From: Chloroflexota bacterium
Lineage (GTDB): Bacteria > Chloroflexota > Anaerolineae > Caldilineales > Caldilineaceae
DNA length: 64,000 nucleotides
NCBI GenBank assembly: GCA_003577005.1
Contig: QEUW01000001.1
Span: 1 to 64,000, forward strand
Direction of reading: 5' to 3'
Shown in pieces: positions 8,690-17,900 of the stretch. The notes beneath the pieces were generated by a model. That model made no database searches. It was not told the origin of the DNA and worked only from the letters and a program-made list of their open reading frames with translations. The translations under genes were made by a program, and so were the position numbers. Positions within the stretch are counted from its first letter, which is position 1. Each line of letters opens with the position of its first letter.

Positions 8690-9589
8690 CTATCGCCCCG
8701 CCAGCCCGGACATGTGAATGCCTTCCAAATAATAGCGTTGCGCGCTAAAGAAGAGGATGATCAGCGGGGCGACCATCACCGTCGAGGCAGCCATCAGCCA
8801 GTGCCACTGGGTCGAGTAGAGGTCGGAGAAGCCTTGTAGACCGATGGCCATGGTCCACTTGTCGGTGCTGTGCAGGTAGATCAGCGGGAGAACAAACTCG
8901 TTCCAATGGTTGATAATGCTAAAGATAATCACCGTGGCCAGCGCCGGTTTGGCCAGCGGCAGGATGATCTGCCAGTAGATGCGGTAGTTGCTGGCGCCGT
9001 CGATTCGGGCGGCTTCGTCCAGTTCGAGCGGAACAGTGAGGAAAAACTGGCGCAACAGAAAAATAAAAAATGCGCCGCCGCCAAACCAGTAGGGCACGAT
9101 AAGCGGATAAAAGGTATCGATCCAGCGCAGCCAGCGAAAGAGGATAAAGGTGGGGATCAACGTGACGATACTGGGCAGCATCAGCGTCGAGATCACAACG
9201 CCAAACCAGAACGAGCGCAGCGGAAACCGCAAGCGAGCAAAGCCATAGGCCGCCATCGAGGCCGTCACCACAGTTCCAAGCGTGGCAAAAAAGGTGATGT
9301 TGAGCGTGTTGAGAAAAAACCGCAAAAATGGTTGAGCTGTCAGCGCTTCCGGATAGTTCTGCCAGCGCACCGGGTTGGGGATCCACCGTGGCGGCAGCAC
9401 AAAGATGGCGCCCGGCTCCTTGAGAGACGTCGAGACCAGCCAGACCAACGGCGCGATCAACAGGATGCCAAAAAAGATCAATACAAGATGCCAGCCTAAG
9501 TGACTCAACAGATTCCGCAACCGGATGGGCACCGGGCTTGATTTTGCCACCGGCTTCGATGGCTGCTCTAAGGATGCATGTGCAGTCAT
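8690..9589 (-). CDS. Sugar ABC importer permease, MalG type
   Basis: Inner-membrane subunit of a CUT1-type carbohydrate ABC importer, 299 residues with six predicted helices. The EAA loop that docks on the ATPase reads EAARIDGASNYRIYWQIILP (about 205-224), the standard MalG-like form. The last residues (YYLEGIHMSGLAGR) are the usual C-terminus of this subfamily. It is the last gene of a three-gene operon with the MalF-type permease and the binding protein. No ATPase gene is adjacent, so a shared MsiK/UgpC-like ATPase encoded elsewhere is likely. The substrate cannot be told from sequence. Confidence 0.93.
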   Translation of the reverse strand: MTAHASLEQPSKPVAKSSPVPIRLRNLLSHLGWHLVLIFFGILLIAPLVWLVSTSLKEPGAIFVLPPRWIPNPVRWQNYPEALTAQPFLRFFLNTLNITFFATLGTVVTASMAAYGFARLRFPLRSFWFGVVISTLMLPSIVTLIPTFILFRWLRWIDTFYPLIVPYWFGGGAFFIFLLRQFFLTVPLELDEAARIDGASNYRIYWQIILPLAKPALATVIIFSIINHWNEFVLPLIYLHSTDKWTMAIGLQGFSDLYSTQWHWLMAASTVMVAPLIILFFSAQRYYLEGIHMSGLAGR

Positions 9590-9620
9590 GGTTGATTGTC
9601 AGAATAGGGGGGTAGGGAAT

Positions 9621-9649
9621 GGAGAGCAGGATTTAGCCACCTGCTCCCC
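9621..9649. repeat. Small hairpin between the two permease genes
   Basis: Arms GGAGAGCAGG (9621-9630) and CCTGCTCCCC (9640-9649) pair with one mismatch. Flanking words continue the symmetry loosely (GTAGGGAATGG on the left, CCATTTTTTACTCCC on the right). It may trim expression or protect the mRNA end between the permease genes. Confidence 0.5.
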
Positions 9650-9664
9650 ATTTTTTACTCCCTC

Positions 9665-10588
9665 TCAATTGCGCACCGAACCCTCATAAAAGACCCAACG
9701 GTCCGAGAGACGGAACTGGATAAAGGTGAAGATCAGGATGATGATAAAGAGCACCCAGGCCATGGCCGAGGCATAGCCCATGCGGAAATTCTCGAACGCC
9801 ATCCGGTAAAGATACAGCACATAAAAAAGGGTTGCGTTCTCGGGGCCACCCGACGTAATGATGTAACTCTGTGTAAAGACCTGAAAGGCGCCAATGATCG
9901 CCAGGATCAGGTTGAAGAAAATTGCCGGCGAGAGCATCGGAAGTGTAATGTACCGAAACGAAGCCCATTGCCCGGCGCCATCGATCTCAGCCGCCTCATA
10001 AAGCGCCCGTGGAATCCCCTTGAGCCCGGCCAGTAAGATCACCATCTGCCCGCCGATAGTCCAGAAGCTCATGATGATAAAGGCCGGTTTTGCCAGGCGT
10101 GGGTCTTGCAGCCAATAGAGCGAAGGCAACCCCAACCGGTTGAGCACCGCGTTGGCCAGCCCAAACTCTGGGTTGAAAATCCAGAGCCAGAGCAGCGAAC
10201 TCGCCACCACCGGCGTAATGCTGGGAATAAAATAGACGGTACGGTAGAAACGGATGCCGCGCAGGTTGAGGTTCATGGCGAGCGCCGCCAGCAGCGCCAG
10301 AAAGAGGTGCAACGGCACCCCGATAAAGACATAATAGCCGGTGTTGTAGAGCGAGAGATAAAAGCGGCTGTCGTTGAAGAGACGGGCATACTGCTCCAGA
10401 CCGGTCCAGCGCGGCGATGTGACGATCTCCCAGCGCATAAAACTGATCAACAAAGACGCTACCATCGGGCCGGCGATAAAGACAAAAAAGCCGATCATCC
10501 ACGGGAGGATAAAGATATAGCCGTCAATGGCCTCGCGCCAGAGGAGCGAACGCCGCCGGCGTGGCTTTGCGATTGGCGCAACAGTCAT
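9665..10588 (-). CDS. Sugar ABC importer permease, MalF/UgpA type
   Basis: 307 residues, six predicted helices, cytoplasmic basic start (AKPRRRRSLLWREAIDGYIF) followed by the first helix. The ATPase-docking loop EAAEIDGAGQWASFRYITLP is intact. It partners the MalG-type permease downstream, 75 bases away, and the binding protein upstream, 143 bases away; both gaps hold hairpins. The start at 10588 has only a weak ribosome site (GAGGCAG). Confidence 0.93.
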   Translation of the reverse strand: MTVAPIAKPRRRRSLLWREAIDGYIFILPWMIGFFVFIAGPMVASLLISFMRWEIVTSPRWTGLEQYARLFNDSRFYLSLYNTGYYVFIGVPLHLFLALLAALAMNLNLRGIRFYRTVYFIPSITPVVASSLLWLWIFNPEFGLANAVLNRLGLPSLYWLQDPRLAKPAFIIMSFWTIGGQMVILLAGLKGIPRALYEAAEIDGAGQWASFRYITLPMLSPAIFFNLILAIIGAFQVFTQSYIITSGGPENATLFYVLYLYRMAFENFRMGYASAMAWVLFIIILIFTFIQFRLSDRWVFYEGSVRN

Positions 10589-10613
10589 GTCTGCCTCGAG
10601 TTGAATAACGAAA

Positions 10614-10721
10614 TCTAGAGGAATTTGGGAGATTAGGGAACTTGAAGAGATTGGGAGAGACCGCGCCTCGCGCTCTGAAATCTCCCCAATCTCCTCAAAT
10701 CTCTTCGAGTCCCCCGAATCG
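10614..10721. repeat. GAGATTGGGAGA-word imperfect hairpin
   Basis: The left half (GAATTTGGGAGATTAGGGAA, ACTTGAAGAGATTGGGAGAG) and the right half (AAATCTCCCCAATCTCCTC, AAATCTCTTCGAGTCCCCC) are complementary word by word, centred on GACCGCGCCTCGCGCTC. The words are the same AGAGATTGGG type found inside queA at 28958-29024. It lies between binding protein and permease genes. Confidence 0.65.
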
Positions 10722-10731
10722 CTTCTCTCCT

Positions 10732-12078
10732 CTACGCCTCTGGTTCAGCTGCAATCAATTCATTGACCAGATCTGCGATCTCATCCAAAGCCGCCTTGGG
10801 GTCGCGCGCGCTGATCCCGTAGACGCCTTCTAGCGCAGTCGTGATCTCGCGGTGGACGCCGATCCAGTCGCCGGCTACCGGTTCGGGGCGACCATAGTTA
10901 AGCGCATCGAGGAAGACCTGTTTGTGTTCGGGCGGCTGGTCTTCGCTCAGGTACGCGGGGCTCTGGGCTACAGCCTGATGCGCCGGAACGCTGAGACCGG
11001 TGGCGGCCAGATGCTCGAAGGCTTCCTGGCTCTCTACCATGCGCAACCACGACCAGGCCGCTTCTACCTTTTGTGTACCCGAATAGATGCTGTGGCCGGC
11101 CGAGGCGACGCGCGTCGTGCGAGTCTCATCCTCGTTGCGCGGCATGTGAGTAATATCCCACTCGAACTCGGCGGGCAAAATGGCCGAGAAGACCGAGAAC
11201 TGCGGGAACATGCCGATCGTACCGGTCAAGAAGACTTCGGCAAAGGGCCGGCCGGCAAGCTCGGCGCCGGTGATATGTACGCCGTCAACGTGGATCAGGT
11301 CGGCAATCGATTGCACACCTGCCACGGCCGGCTCCTCATTCATCGTATACTGGGTGCGATCCTCGTTGAGCACATCGCCGCCCTTTTGCCAGACACGCAC
11401 AAAGGTGTAGGCATTGGCGTTGAAGTTTGCCACACCATAGACCTTGTCCGCCCCTTCACCCTGGGTGACAGTGCGGGCGATCTCGACGAAGTCATCCCAC
11501 GTCCAATCCTCGGTGGGAAGGGGCGCTCCGCTCTCTTCGATCAGCGTCTTGTTATAGATCATCACCGTGCTGGTGGTTTCACGCGGCATGGCATACTGCT
11601 TGCCGTCCAGTTGGAAATCGGCGATGGACCCGGCGAAGTAATCGTCGGTGCTCCAACTCGTATCGCTGGCAAAGAGGTCGTCCAGGGCCAGCGGCACGTT
11701 GCGTTTGGCCAGACCGGGGTTGATATAGGTGTGCGTCCAGTACATATCGGGCGCTTCACCACCGGCGATCATGGTGAGCAGCTTTTGTTGGATTTCGATC
11801 GCACCGCCAGGATGCCAGACGAAGTTGACAGCGACCGAGGGGTCCCGCTCGGCAAACATCTCCTGGATAGGTATATAGCGCGTCTCCGAATCGGCCCCGC
11901 CCTGGGTGAGGAACGTGATCGTGGTCATGTCGGCGGCGGGCGCCTCGGCAGGGGGTGCGCCCGCGGGCGCACCGACGGGCGCACAAGCGGCAACTGCCAA
12001 CGCGCCCAGCGTAAAGGCAGAATTGCGCAAAAAAGTACGGCGACTCAACGGGTGCCGGCCCAAGGATGTTTTATGCAT
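10732..12078 (-). CDS. Sugar-binding lipoprotein of ABC importer (Tat signal plus lipobox)
   Basis: Extracellular solute-binding protein, family 1, 448 residues, the sugar receptor of the importer. The N-terminus carries a twin-arginine motif (SRRTFLRNSAF) and, behind the hydrophobic stretch, a lipobox (AVAAC), so it is probably exported folded and lipid-anchored. A short Ala/Pro linker follows, then the two-lobe domain (MTTITFLTQGGADSETRYIP onward, MYWTHTYINPGLA, VMIYNKTLIEESG). ATG 12078 is chosen over 12105 because AGGAGG stands just before it. First gene of the operon with two permeases. Confidence 0.92.
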   Translation of the reverse strand: MHKTSLGRHPLSRRTFLRNSAFTLGALAVAACAPVGAPAGAPPAEAPAADMTTITFLTQGGADSETRYIPIQEMFAERDPSVAVNFVWHPGGAIEIQQKLLTMIAGGEAPDMYWTHTYINPGLAKRNVPLALDDLFASDTSWSTDDYFAGSIADFQLDGKQYAMPRETTSTVMIYNKTLIEESGAPLPTEDWTWDDFVEIARTVTQGEGADKVYGVANFNANAYTFVRVWQKGGDVLNEDRTQYTMNEEPAVAGVQSIADLIHVDGVHITGAELAGRPFAEVFLTGTIGMFPQFSVFSAILPAEFEWDITHMPRNEDETRTTRVASAGHSIYSGTQKVEAAWSWLRMVESQEAFEHLAATGLSVPAHQAVAQSPAYLSEDQPPEHKQVFLDALNYGRPEPVAGDWIGVHREITTALEGVYGISARDPKAALDEIADLVNELIAAEPEA

Positions 12079-12394
12079 ACGTTTTTCCTCCTGGCGGTGA
12101 ATCAATAGGTGGTCCTAGCTCTGCGAATGCAAAGCGGGAAACGGTCGAGTGTTTTTGGGGTCTTTGATAGTAAATGACAACCGGCCTGATCGTGTGGCGA
12201 AAGTCTAACACGCTCTGGCTGGCATGTCAACCGCTTGCCCGTCTCGAGTGCGCCCAGAAAAGAGGCGAATTCGCAACTATCATATTTGTGGTTCTCGTCC
12301 GCTGCCTAATACTACAACGAGACTTTCATGAAGTCTCGTTGTAGTACTAATCACAGCTTGAGAGTCACACTTTGAACTCGCAATCACTTGCACT
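12079..12394. other. 316-base gap upstream of the sugar importer operon
   Basis: It contains the operon's leader and promoter (no clear consensus boxes seen) and, at 12310-12346, the hairpin that follows marR. No open frame of interest was seen. Confidence 0.5.
12310..12346 (-). terminator. Perfect 16-bp hairpin after marR
   Basis: Arms TACTACAACGAGACTT (12310-12325) and its exact complement (12331-12346) with a 5-base loop. It lies 49 bases downstream of the marR stop and probably ends that transcript. T-rich flanks are weak. Confidence 0.6.
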
Positions 12395-12847
12395 TTATTC
12401 CATGGCCACGATGTTGGTAAAGACTTTATTCAGCGCTTGCACTTCATCACAACTGAGATAACGCAAAAAATGTTCGTCAAGGACGCGCAGATAGACAGGA
12501 CGCGCTGCGGCCAGTTTTTCCTCTCCCGCCGGCAGGATTGCGGCATAGAGACCGCGGCGGTCATGCTCGCACGGGCGGCGCTCGACCAGACCTGCCTCCA
12601 CCATACGGTCGAGGAGCCGCGTCAGCCCACTCTGGCTCAAGTTGATCGCCTCGGCCAGATCTTGTAGACGGAGCGCTTTGTGCTCGGCGTGGATCAGCCG
12701 TTCGAGCGTGTCATACCAGAGTAATGGGAGGCCCTGTTCCGCCTGTAACTGCGCTTCTAGCCGGCGCGTCACGACCGCGTGAATATGCAGATAGGCCTGC
12801 CAGACGGCCATACGTGCTTCTATATCAGGTATGGTTCGGTTCGTCAT
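12395..12847 (-). CDS. MarR family transcriptional regulator
   Basis: 150 residues, typical length. The winged helix-turn-helix spans about 45-110: LRLQDLAEAINLSQSGLTRL is the recognition helix, and VERRPCEHDRRGLYAAILPA is the wing with the conserved DRR. MarR dimers usually repress neighbouring genes and respond to phenolic ligands or oxidants; one Cys (PCEHD) is at the wing base. It is divergent from yceI and separated by 161 bases with two near-consensus promoters, so control of yceI and of itself is likely. Start 12847 follows an AGGAAA ribosome site; the frame open above it overlaps the promoters. Confidence 0.92.
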   Translation of the reverse strand: MTNRTIPDIEARMAVWQAYLHIHAVVTRRLEAQLQAEQGLPLLWYDTLERLIHAEHKALRLQDLAEAINLSQSGLTRLLDRMVEAGLVERRPCEHDRRGLYAAILPAGEEKLAAARPVYLRVLDEHFLRYLSCDEVQALNKVFTNIVAME

Positions 12848-12870
12848 GATAATTTTTTCCTGTCTCAGAC

Positions 12871-12899
12871 TTGACAAGAGCATCTTCTTCCCGTAATAT
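12871..12899 (+). promoter_or_regulatory. Sigma-70-type promoter for yceI
   Basis: TTGACA at 12871-12876 and TAATAT at 12894-12899 are separated by exactly 17 bases. It points towards yceI, 110 bases downstream. The -10 box is inside a 12-base direct repeat CGTAATATACTT (12892-12903 and 12925-12936) that may be the MarR binding site. Confidence 0.7.
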
Positions 12900-12936
12900 A
12901 CTTGCGTACACAAAGATTGTTTTGCGTAATATACTT
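12892..12936. promoter_or_regulatory. Direct repeat CGTAATATACTT, candidate MarR operator
   Basis: The 12-base word occurs at 12892-12903 and 12925-12936, 33 bases apart (about three helical turns). The first copy covers the -10 box of the yceI promoter and the second lies just downstream of the marR -10 box, so a dimer bound at either copy could block transcription. Confidence 0.45.
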
Positions 12937-12945
12937 TCTACAACT

Positions 12946-12974
12946 ATTGTACTGCCAAGCAACTCGGCTGTCAA
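12946..12974 (-). promoter_or_regulatory. Sigma-70-type promoter for marR
   Basis: On the minus strand TTGACA (12974-12969) and TACAAT (12951-12946) are separated by 17 bases. It points towards marR, about 100 bases downstream. Together with the yceI promoter it forms a divergent, overlapping promoter pair. Confidence 0.65.
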
Positions 12975-13008
12975 ACGTTTTTCAAAGATGATAAGAAGGG
13001 AAACAACC

Positions 13009-13533
13009 ATGTCCTGGCAAATCGACACAAGTCACTCTCACGTTCAGTTCGCCGTTCGCCACATGATGATCTCGCGTGTGCGGGGCGAATTCGAGAAGTT
13101 CTCCGGCACCGTCAATCTGGACGAAGCCAACCCTGCCGCCAGCAATGTCGAGGTGCAGATCGACGCCAATAGCATCAACACTCGTGATGAACAGCGCGAT
13201 ACCCACCTCCGTTCGCCCGACTTTTTGAACACAGACCAGCATCCCTACCTCACCTTCAAAAGTACCAGAGTGGAGCAAGTCGATAGCCACCATGCCAACC
13301 TCCACGGCGATCTGACCATCCGAGACGTGACCAGACCGGTGACGCTGGATGTCGAGTACCAGGGCCGTTCCAAAAGCCCTTGGGGCACCGAAAGTTACGG
13401 CTTCAATGCCAGTACCAAAATCAACCGCAAGGATTGGGGTCTCGAATGGAACGTGGCGCTCGAAACCGGCGGTGTCCTCGTCGGTGACGAAGTCACTATA
13501 GACATCGAGTTGGAACTTGTCAAGCAGGCCTGA
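13009..13533 (+). CDS. YceI family lipocalin-like protein
   Basis: 174 residues. The fold is a beta-barrel that binds long isoprenoid or fatty chains. Typical motifs are WQIDTSHSHVQFAVRHMMIS at the start, RGEFEKFSGTV, HLRSPDFLNTDQHPYLTFKS and LTIRDVTRPVTLDVEYQG. There is no signal peptide, so this version is cytoplasmic. ATG 13009 follows AAGAAGGGA; the longer frame from 12871 covers the promoter and is not used. It is divergent from marR and probably repressed by it. A strong terminator follows at 13601. In other bacteria yceI is often induced by stress or high pH. Confidence 0.95.
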   Translation: MSWQIDTSHSHVQFAVRHMMISRVRGEFEKFSGTVNLDEANPAASNVEVQIDANSINTRDEQRDTHLRSPDFLNTDQHPYLTFKSTRVEQVDSHHANLHGDLTIRDVTRPVTLDVEYQGRSKSPWGTESYGFNASTKINRKDWGLEWNVALETGGVLVGDEVTIDIELELVKQA

Positions 13534-13600
13534 GCCGAGGGATGCTGCCTTTCCCGAACATGAGCCGCCTTACTTTCGGCCTCGCGGGCGTGCGGTAGAA

Positions 13601-13634
13601 TAAGAGAGGAGCGATCGCTTCTCTCTTAATTTTT
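13601..13634 (+). terminator. Intrinsic terminator after yceI
   Basis: TAAGAGAGGAGCGA (13601-13614) pairs with TCGCTTCTCTCTTA (13615-13628) with one G-T type mismatch and is followed by ATTTTTT. Stem plus T-run is the classic Rho-independent form. Confidence 0.8.
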
Positions 13635-13708
13635 TCCCACAGGCCGACACCAATCGGATACCGATGCCAACGGATCTGCTCAAACCGGGGTGTGCAATAG
13701 AGAGTACT

Positions 13709-14620
13709 ATGCTAGAGCAAGAACATGACATGCGCAACAAAATTTGTCTGGTAACCGGCGCAACAGCCGGTATTGGCGCTGTCACCGCCCGCGAGCTGGC
13801 CGCACGCGGCGCCGCAGTGGTTGTCGTGGGTCGCAACCCGCAAAAGTGTGAAACAACTGTACGCGACATTCGCCACCGCACCGGCAACGACCAGGTCAGC
13901 TTCCTGGTGGCCGATCTGGCTGGGCAACAGGCCATCCACGAATTGGCCGAGTCGTTCAAACGCAAATATCCCCGGCTCGATGTGCTGATCAACAATGCCG
14001 GCGGTCTCTTTATGACCCGCCAGGAATCACCAGACGGCATCGAGATGACCTTTGCCCTCAATCACTTGAGCTACTTTCTTCTGACCCATCTCTTGATGGA
14101 GGCGCTCCGGAGCGCATCGGCCGCCCGGATCATCAATGTTTCGTCGAACGCGCACCAGAGCGCCAGGCTCAACTTTGATGATCTGGAGGCCAGAACAGGC
14201 TACAGCGGGTTCGCAGTCTATGGGCGTTCCAAACTCGCCAACCTGCTCTTTACGTACGAATTGGCCCGCCGGTTGCAGGGTTCCGGCATGACCGCCAATG
14301 CGCTCCACCCTGGTTTTGTCGCCACCAATTTCGGGACCAATAATGGCTGGTTTACCCGCCTGATCATGCGCGGGATCCTTCACCGCTTTGCCGCCAGCCC
14401 AGAGGAGGGCGCACGCACGTCCGTCTATCTGGCAACGGCGCGGGAAGTCGATGGTGTAAGCGGCTGCTATTTTGTGCAAGAAAAGCCGGCGCATTCGGCG
14501 CCGGGTTCTTACGATCTGCTGGCGGCAGAGCGGCTCTGGCAGATCAGCGAACAGATGACCGGCATCTCCAGCGCCGAGTTTGGGCTTCAGCCGCTTGAGG
14601 CGGAACTGGCGCTTGGTTGA
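13709..14620 (+). CDS. Short-chain dehydrogenase/reductase (retinol dehydrogenase-like)
   Basis: About 303 residues. NAD(P)-binding motif VTGATAGIG, the NNAG motif (LINNAGGLF), catalytic Ser in INVSSNAHQ and YGRSKLANLL (YxxxK) are all present. The long C-terminal part and the spacing resemble the retinol-dehydrogenase/WW-domain oxidoreductase group, which reduces hydrophobic aldehydes or ketones; the true substrate is unknown. Start ATG 13709 is preceded by AGAGAG; 13730 is possible. It stands alone between the yceI terminator and a 350-base gap. Confidence 0.92.
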   Translation: MLEQEHDMRNKICLVTGATAGIGAVTARELAARGAAVVVVGRNPQKCETTVRDIRHRTGNDQVSFLVADLAGQQAIHELAESFKRKYPRLDVLINNAGGLFMTRQESPDGIEMTFALNHLSYFLLTHLLMEALRSASAARIINVSSNAHQSARLNFDDLEARTGYSGFAVYGRSKLANLLFTYELARRLQGSGMTANALHPGFVATNFGTNNGWFTRLIMRGILHRFAASPEEGARTSVYLATAREVDGVSGCYFVQEKPAHSAPGSYDLLAAERLWQISEQMTGISSAEFGLQPLEAELALG

Positions 14621-14971
14621 CCATGCTTGCTATGTCCCCATGCACGGCGGAGTTCGCACGCCCTCGCGCGTATCGATTTCTTGCGTTTCATTCGCCGATA
14701 GCCTCCCGACTGAGTGTTGACCGGAAAATGGCAGGTCAAAGAACCGCGGATGGCTACGACGCGGATTAGTCGTCATGAAGCGTGGGGGTGGTGCTATGTT
14801 GACCAACGGTACTTCGAGTCGCTGGGGCCACCTGCGAACACCTGCGGCAGGCGCTTTGGGTGATTGTTATCGCATCTTGAGTAGAAGATAGGCGATGGAC
14901 GATAGCCTGCAGCGGTTGTCTACGATTTGTCGTCCATTGTCGCACCGGTTTCAGTGCGTAAGGTGAGCTCC
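14621..14971. other. 351-base gap between convergent genes
   Basis: It lies between the SDR (+) and the large regulator (-). I see only a weak symmetry (ATGGACGA at about 14895 with TCGTCCAT at about 14929) that could form a hairpin. No gene or repeat of the families described elsewhere is visible. Confidence 0.5.
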
Positions 14972-17900
14972 TCAGTTCCAGTGAATCGATCTGGCAAGGG
15001 GGGATTCATCTACCAGGCTTTGAACCTGCGGCGTGGCAAGAAAGGCGGCACGGAGGTCAGCGTGCGGGATGTGGCCGGCGATGGCGCACACGAGGCGTTT
15101 GGCTTGGCGCAGACAGCGCGCCGCCCGCGCCGCATCCGGCTCCAGCTGGCTCCGCAACCGTAGAATGCGCCAGAGGGTACGCCGTGAGCCAATGGCGACG
15201 GCGGCGTGTTCTGCCTCGACCAGCGCTGCCAATGCCGCGCTGTGATCCTCCAGGGCCAACCAACCTTGCGCTTCGACGAGGTGGGCGGTGGGGCGATGCG
15301 CCGTGACGCAGTGGCCGGCCAGCCGCCGTGCGTCTTTGATTGCCCGCACCGGGTCCCCTTGTGCGAGCGAGAGCAGGCAACGGGCGATCAAATAGGGGCC
15401 ACCGTAGACTATCCGCAACGAGGCGTCTTCCACGCCACGGGCAAGGACCTGTTCCGCTTGCTCCAGTTCGCCGCGCAGGATATGAACTTGGGCAAGCGCA
15501 CCTAGCGCATAGGGCAAAAGCATGCGCCCGTGCCGCTCGGCGTGGGCCAAACTGGCCTGGACCACCTCCTGCGCCGGGCCGGCAGCCCCTAGATCGCAGT
15601 ACAGCATGGTGAGGTCGCCCGGTACAATCACCTGGGGCACCCCAAAGCCGGCCTGCCTGGCCAGGCGTAGGCTCTCTGCCATCGTCGTCAGCGCCAGATC
15701 GGCCCGCCCTCTTTCCCAGTGGACCCAGCCGAGCCTATAGAGAATGTACGACTGACCCCATGGATTATCGATGGCGCGGTTGATGCGCAACGCCTCTTGG
15801 CCGATACGGCGGGCGCGGGCGTAGTCGCCCCGCCACGCTCCGATCGCGACCGCGGTGGCGAGGCTGTCCACCACCATCGGCAGATTGTCCTGCGCGGCCC
15901 ACAGAGCACGTGCTTCGTCCAGCAGGGCGCTGGCTTCGTCAAAACGCCCAACCACCTCGTAGCAGTGGCCTCCCAGATCCATGAGCGCCTGCGCCAGCAG
16001 CGCGGGCAGGTTGAGGCGCCGCGCAATCTCGATGGCGCGCTGCCCGCAGACGATCCCCTCATCCCAGCGTAGCGAGTAGCTGCAGAGGATGAGCATGCTG
16101 ATGAGAATTTGCGCCTCGGCTGCCTCATCGCCTAAGGTGCGGGCCAACGCCAACGCCTCTTGCGAAATCACCTCACCTCGCACCAAATCTTGAATCGGAT
16201 TGTAAGTGCTATAGAGGGTTGCTTGCGCCATGAGCGCCTGTAGTTTCATCGTGGGGCTGCCCAGTCTGACCGCCAGATCCTCCATCTCGGCGTACGTCGC
16301 CAGTGCCGATTCGAACTGGGAAGCCAGTTCCAGGGCGCGGCCCAGGTGGCTGAACAACGAGGGGAGGTGCTCATCCAATAGGCTCGTTTTGGCCAGGTCG
16401 AGTCCGCGGCGATAAGCGTCAATCGCCTCCGCTTGGGCGTACAGACGGGATGCGACGTCGCCCGCTTGTTGCCAATAGCGGATCGCCTTGGCGGTCTGGC
16501 CCCCGGCCTGAAAGTGGTGTGCCAACTGCACGGCAACCGCTTCGGTTTGTTCGGCGTTTTCTACTTCCAGTGCTTGGGCCACACGCTGGTGCAATACGCG
16601 GCGCCGCCAGGGGCTAAGTTCCTGGTAAACCGCCGCACGGATCAGGTCATGGCGGAAACGAAAGTCATTCCCTTCTGCCACCAGCAGCGTACGGTTGACC
16701 AGTTCATCCAGGGCGTCGACCGTTTCCAACTCGCTGCGGCCTGCTGTCTTGCAAATGAAGTCAAACCCAAAGGCGGTTTCCTGCACGGCCCCAGCTTCCA
16801 GCACCTGCCGGCTCAACGGCGACAGACGCTCCAGCCGTCGTTGGACAGCCTCGCGCACCGTTTCCGAGATCGGCAACGCCCTGCGGTCCGCTACCATCGC
16901 TGCATCCAGGCCGCTTTCTACGAGTTCGCTAATCGTCTCCAACACAAAGAACGGATTGCCGCCGGTAAGGTGGTGCAACCACTCCGTCATGGCGCGTGCA
17001 TCTGCCCCCCGGAGATGCAACAAGAGTTGGCCTACGAATTCGCGCTCCAGGCCACGAATCTGCCACTCTGGGCGCAAACCCATGTGACCCAGATCACGCC
17101 GCAGATCGGCCAGGATGTCCGCTTCTTCATCGCGAAACGTAGCGATAAGCATGAAAGCCCTACGCTGTACATGGCGCGCCAGATAACCCAGCCACGCCAG
17201 TGTAGTCGTATCGGCCCAATGGAGGTCATCCAGGCAGAGGAGGACGGGGAACGAGCCGTTGGTCAGGCCCAGAAAAAGCTGGCGCAGGGCCTCAAATAGC
17301 CGTACACGAGCCTGCTGTGGGTCTGTACTCTCTACCGGCGCCGCAAGTCCTGGCGATAACTGGCGCAGTTCAGGCAGCAGGATAGAGGCTTCGCTGAGCC
17401 AGGTGGCCCCTATCGTGCGGATCAGAGATGTGCCGCTCAAGACAGGGCGCAATGCCTCGACAATCGGCTGATAGGGAATCGACTGTGTACTCGCATAGCA
17501 CGCTGACACCAGCAGGAAGGCTCGTTCTTGCACACTCATGGCAAATTCCTGCATCAGACGTGACTTACCGATGCCGGCCTCGCCCCGCAGCAGCACCACC
17601 TGTCCCTGTCCGGCTTGGACGCGGCGGAAAGCAGCCGCCAACTCCCGCAACAGATCGTCTCGGCCTACCAGAGGTGCGCCCGCTCTGGGCAGAGCGACCC
17701 AGGCGGGCTTGTAGGACGGTACGGCTGTCGCGCCTGCGCCGACCAGAATCGCCTGATAGACCGCCTCGGTCTCAGGCAGCGGCTCGACACCCAACTCGCG
17801 CTCCAGCACCTCGATACAGCGCTCGTACTGGCGTAGGGCGGCGCTGCGGTCGCCCACCGCGACATAGGTCTCCATCAACTGGCGGTGGACTTCCTCGGCC

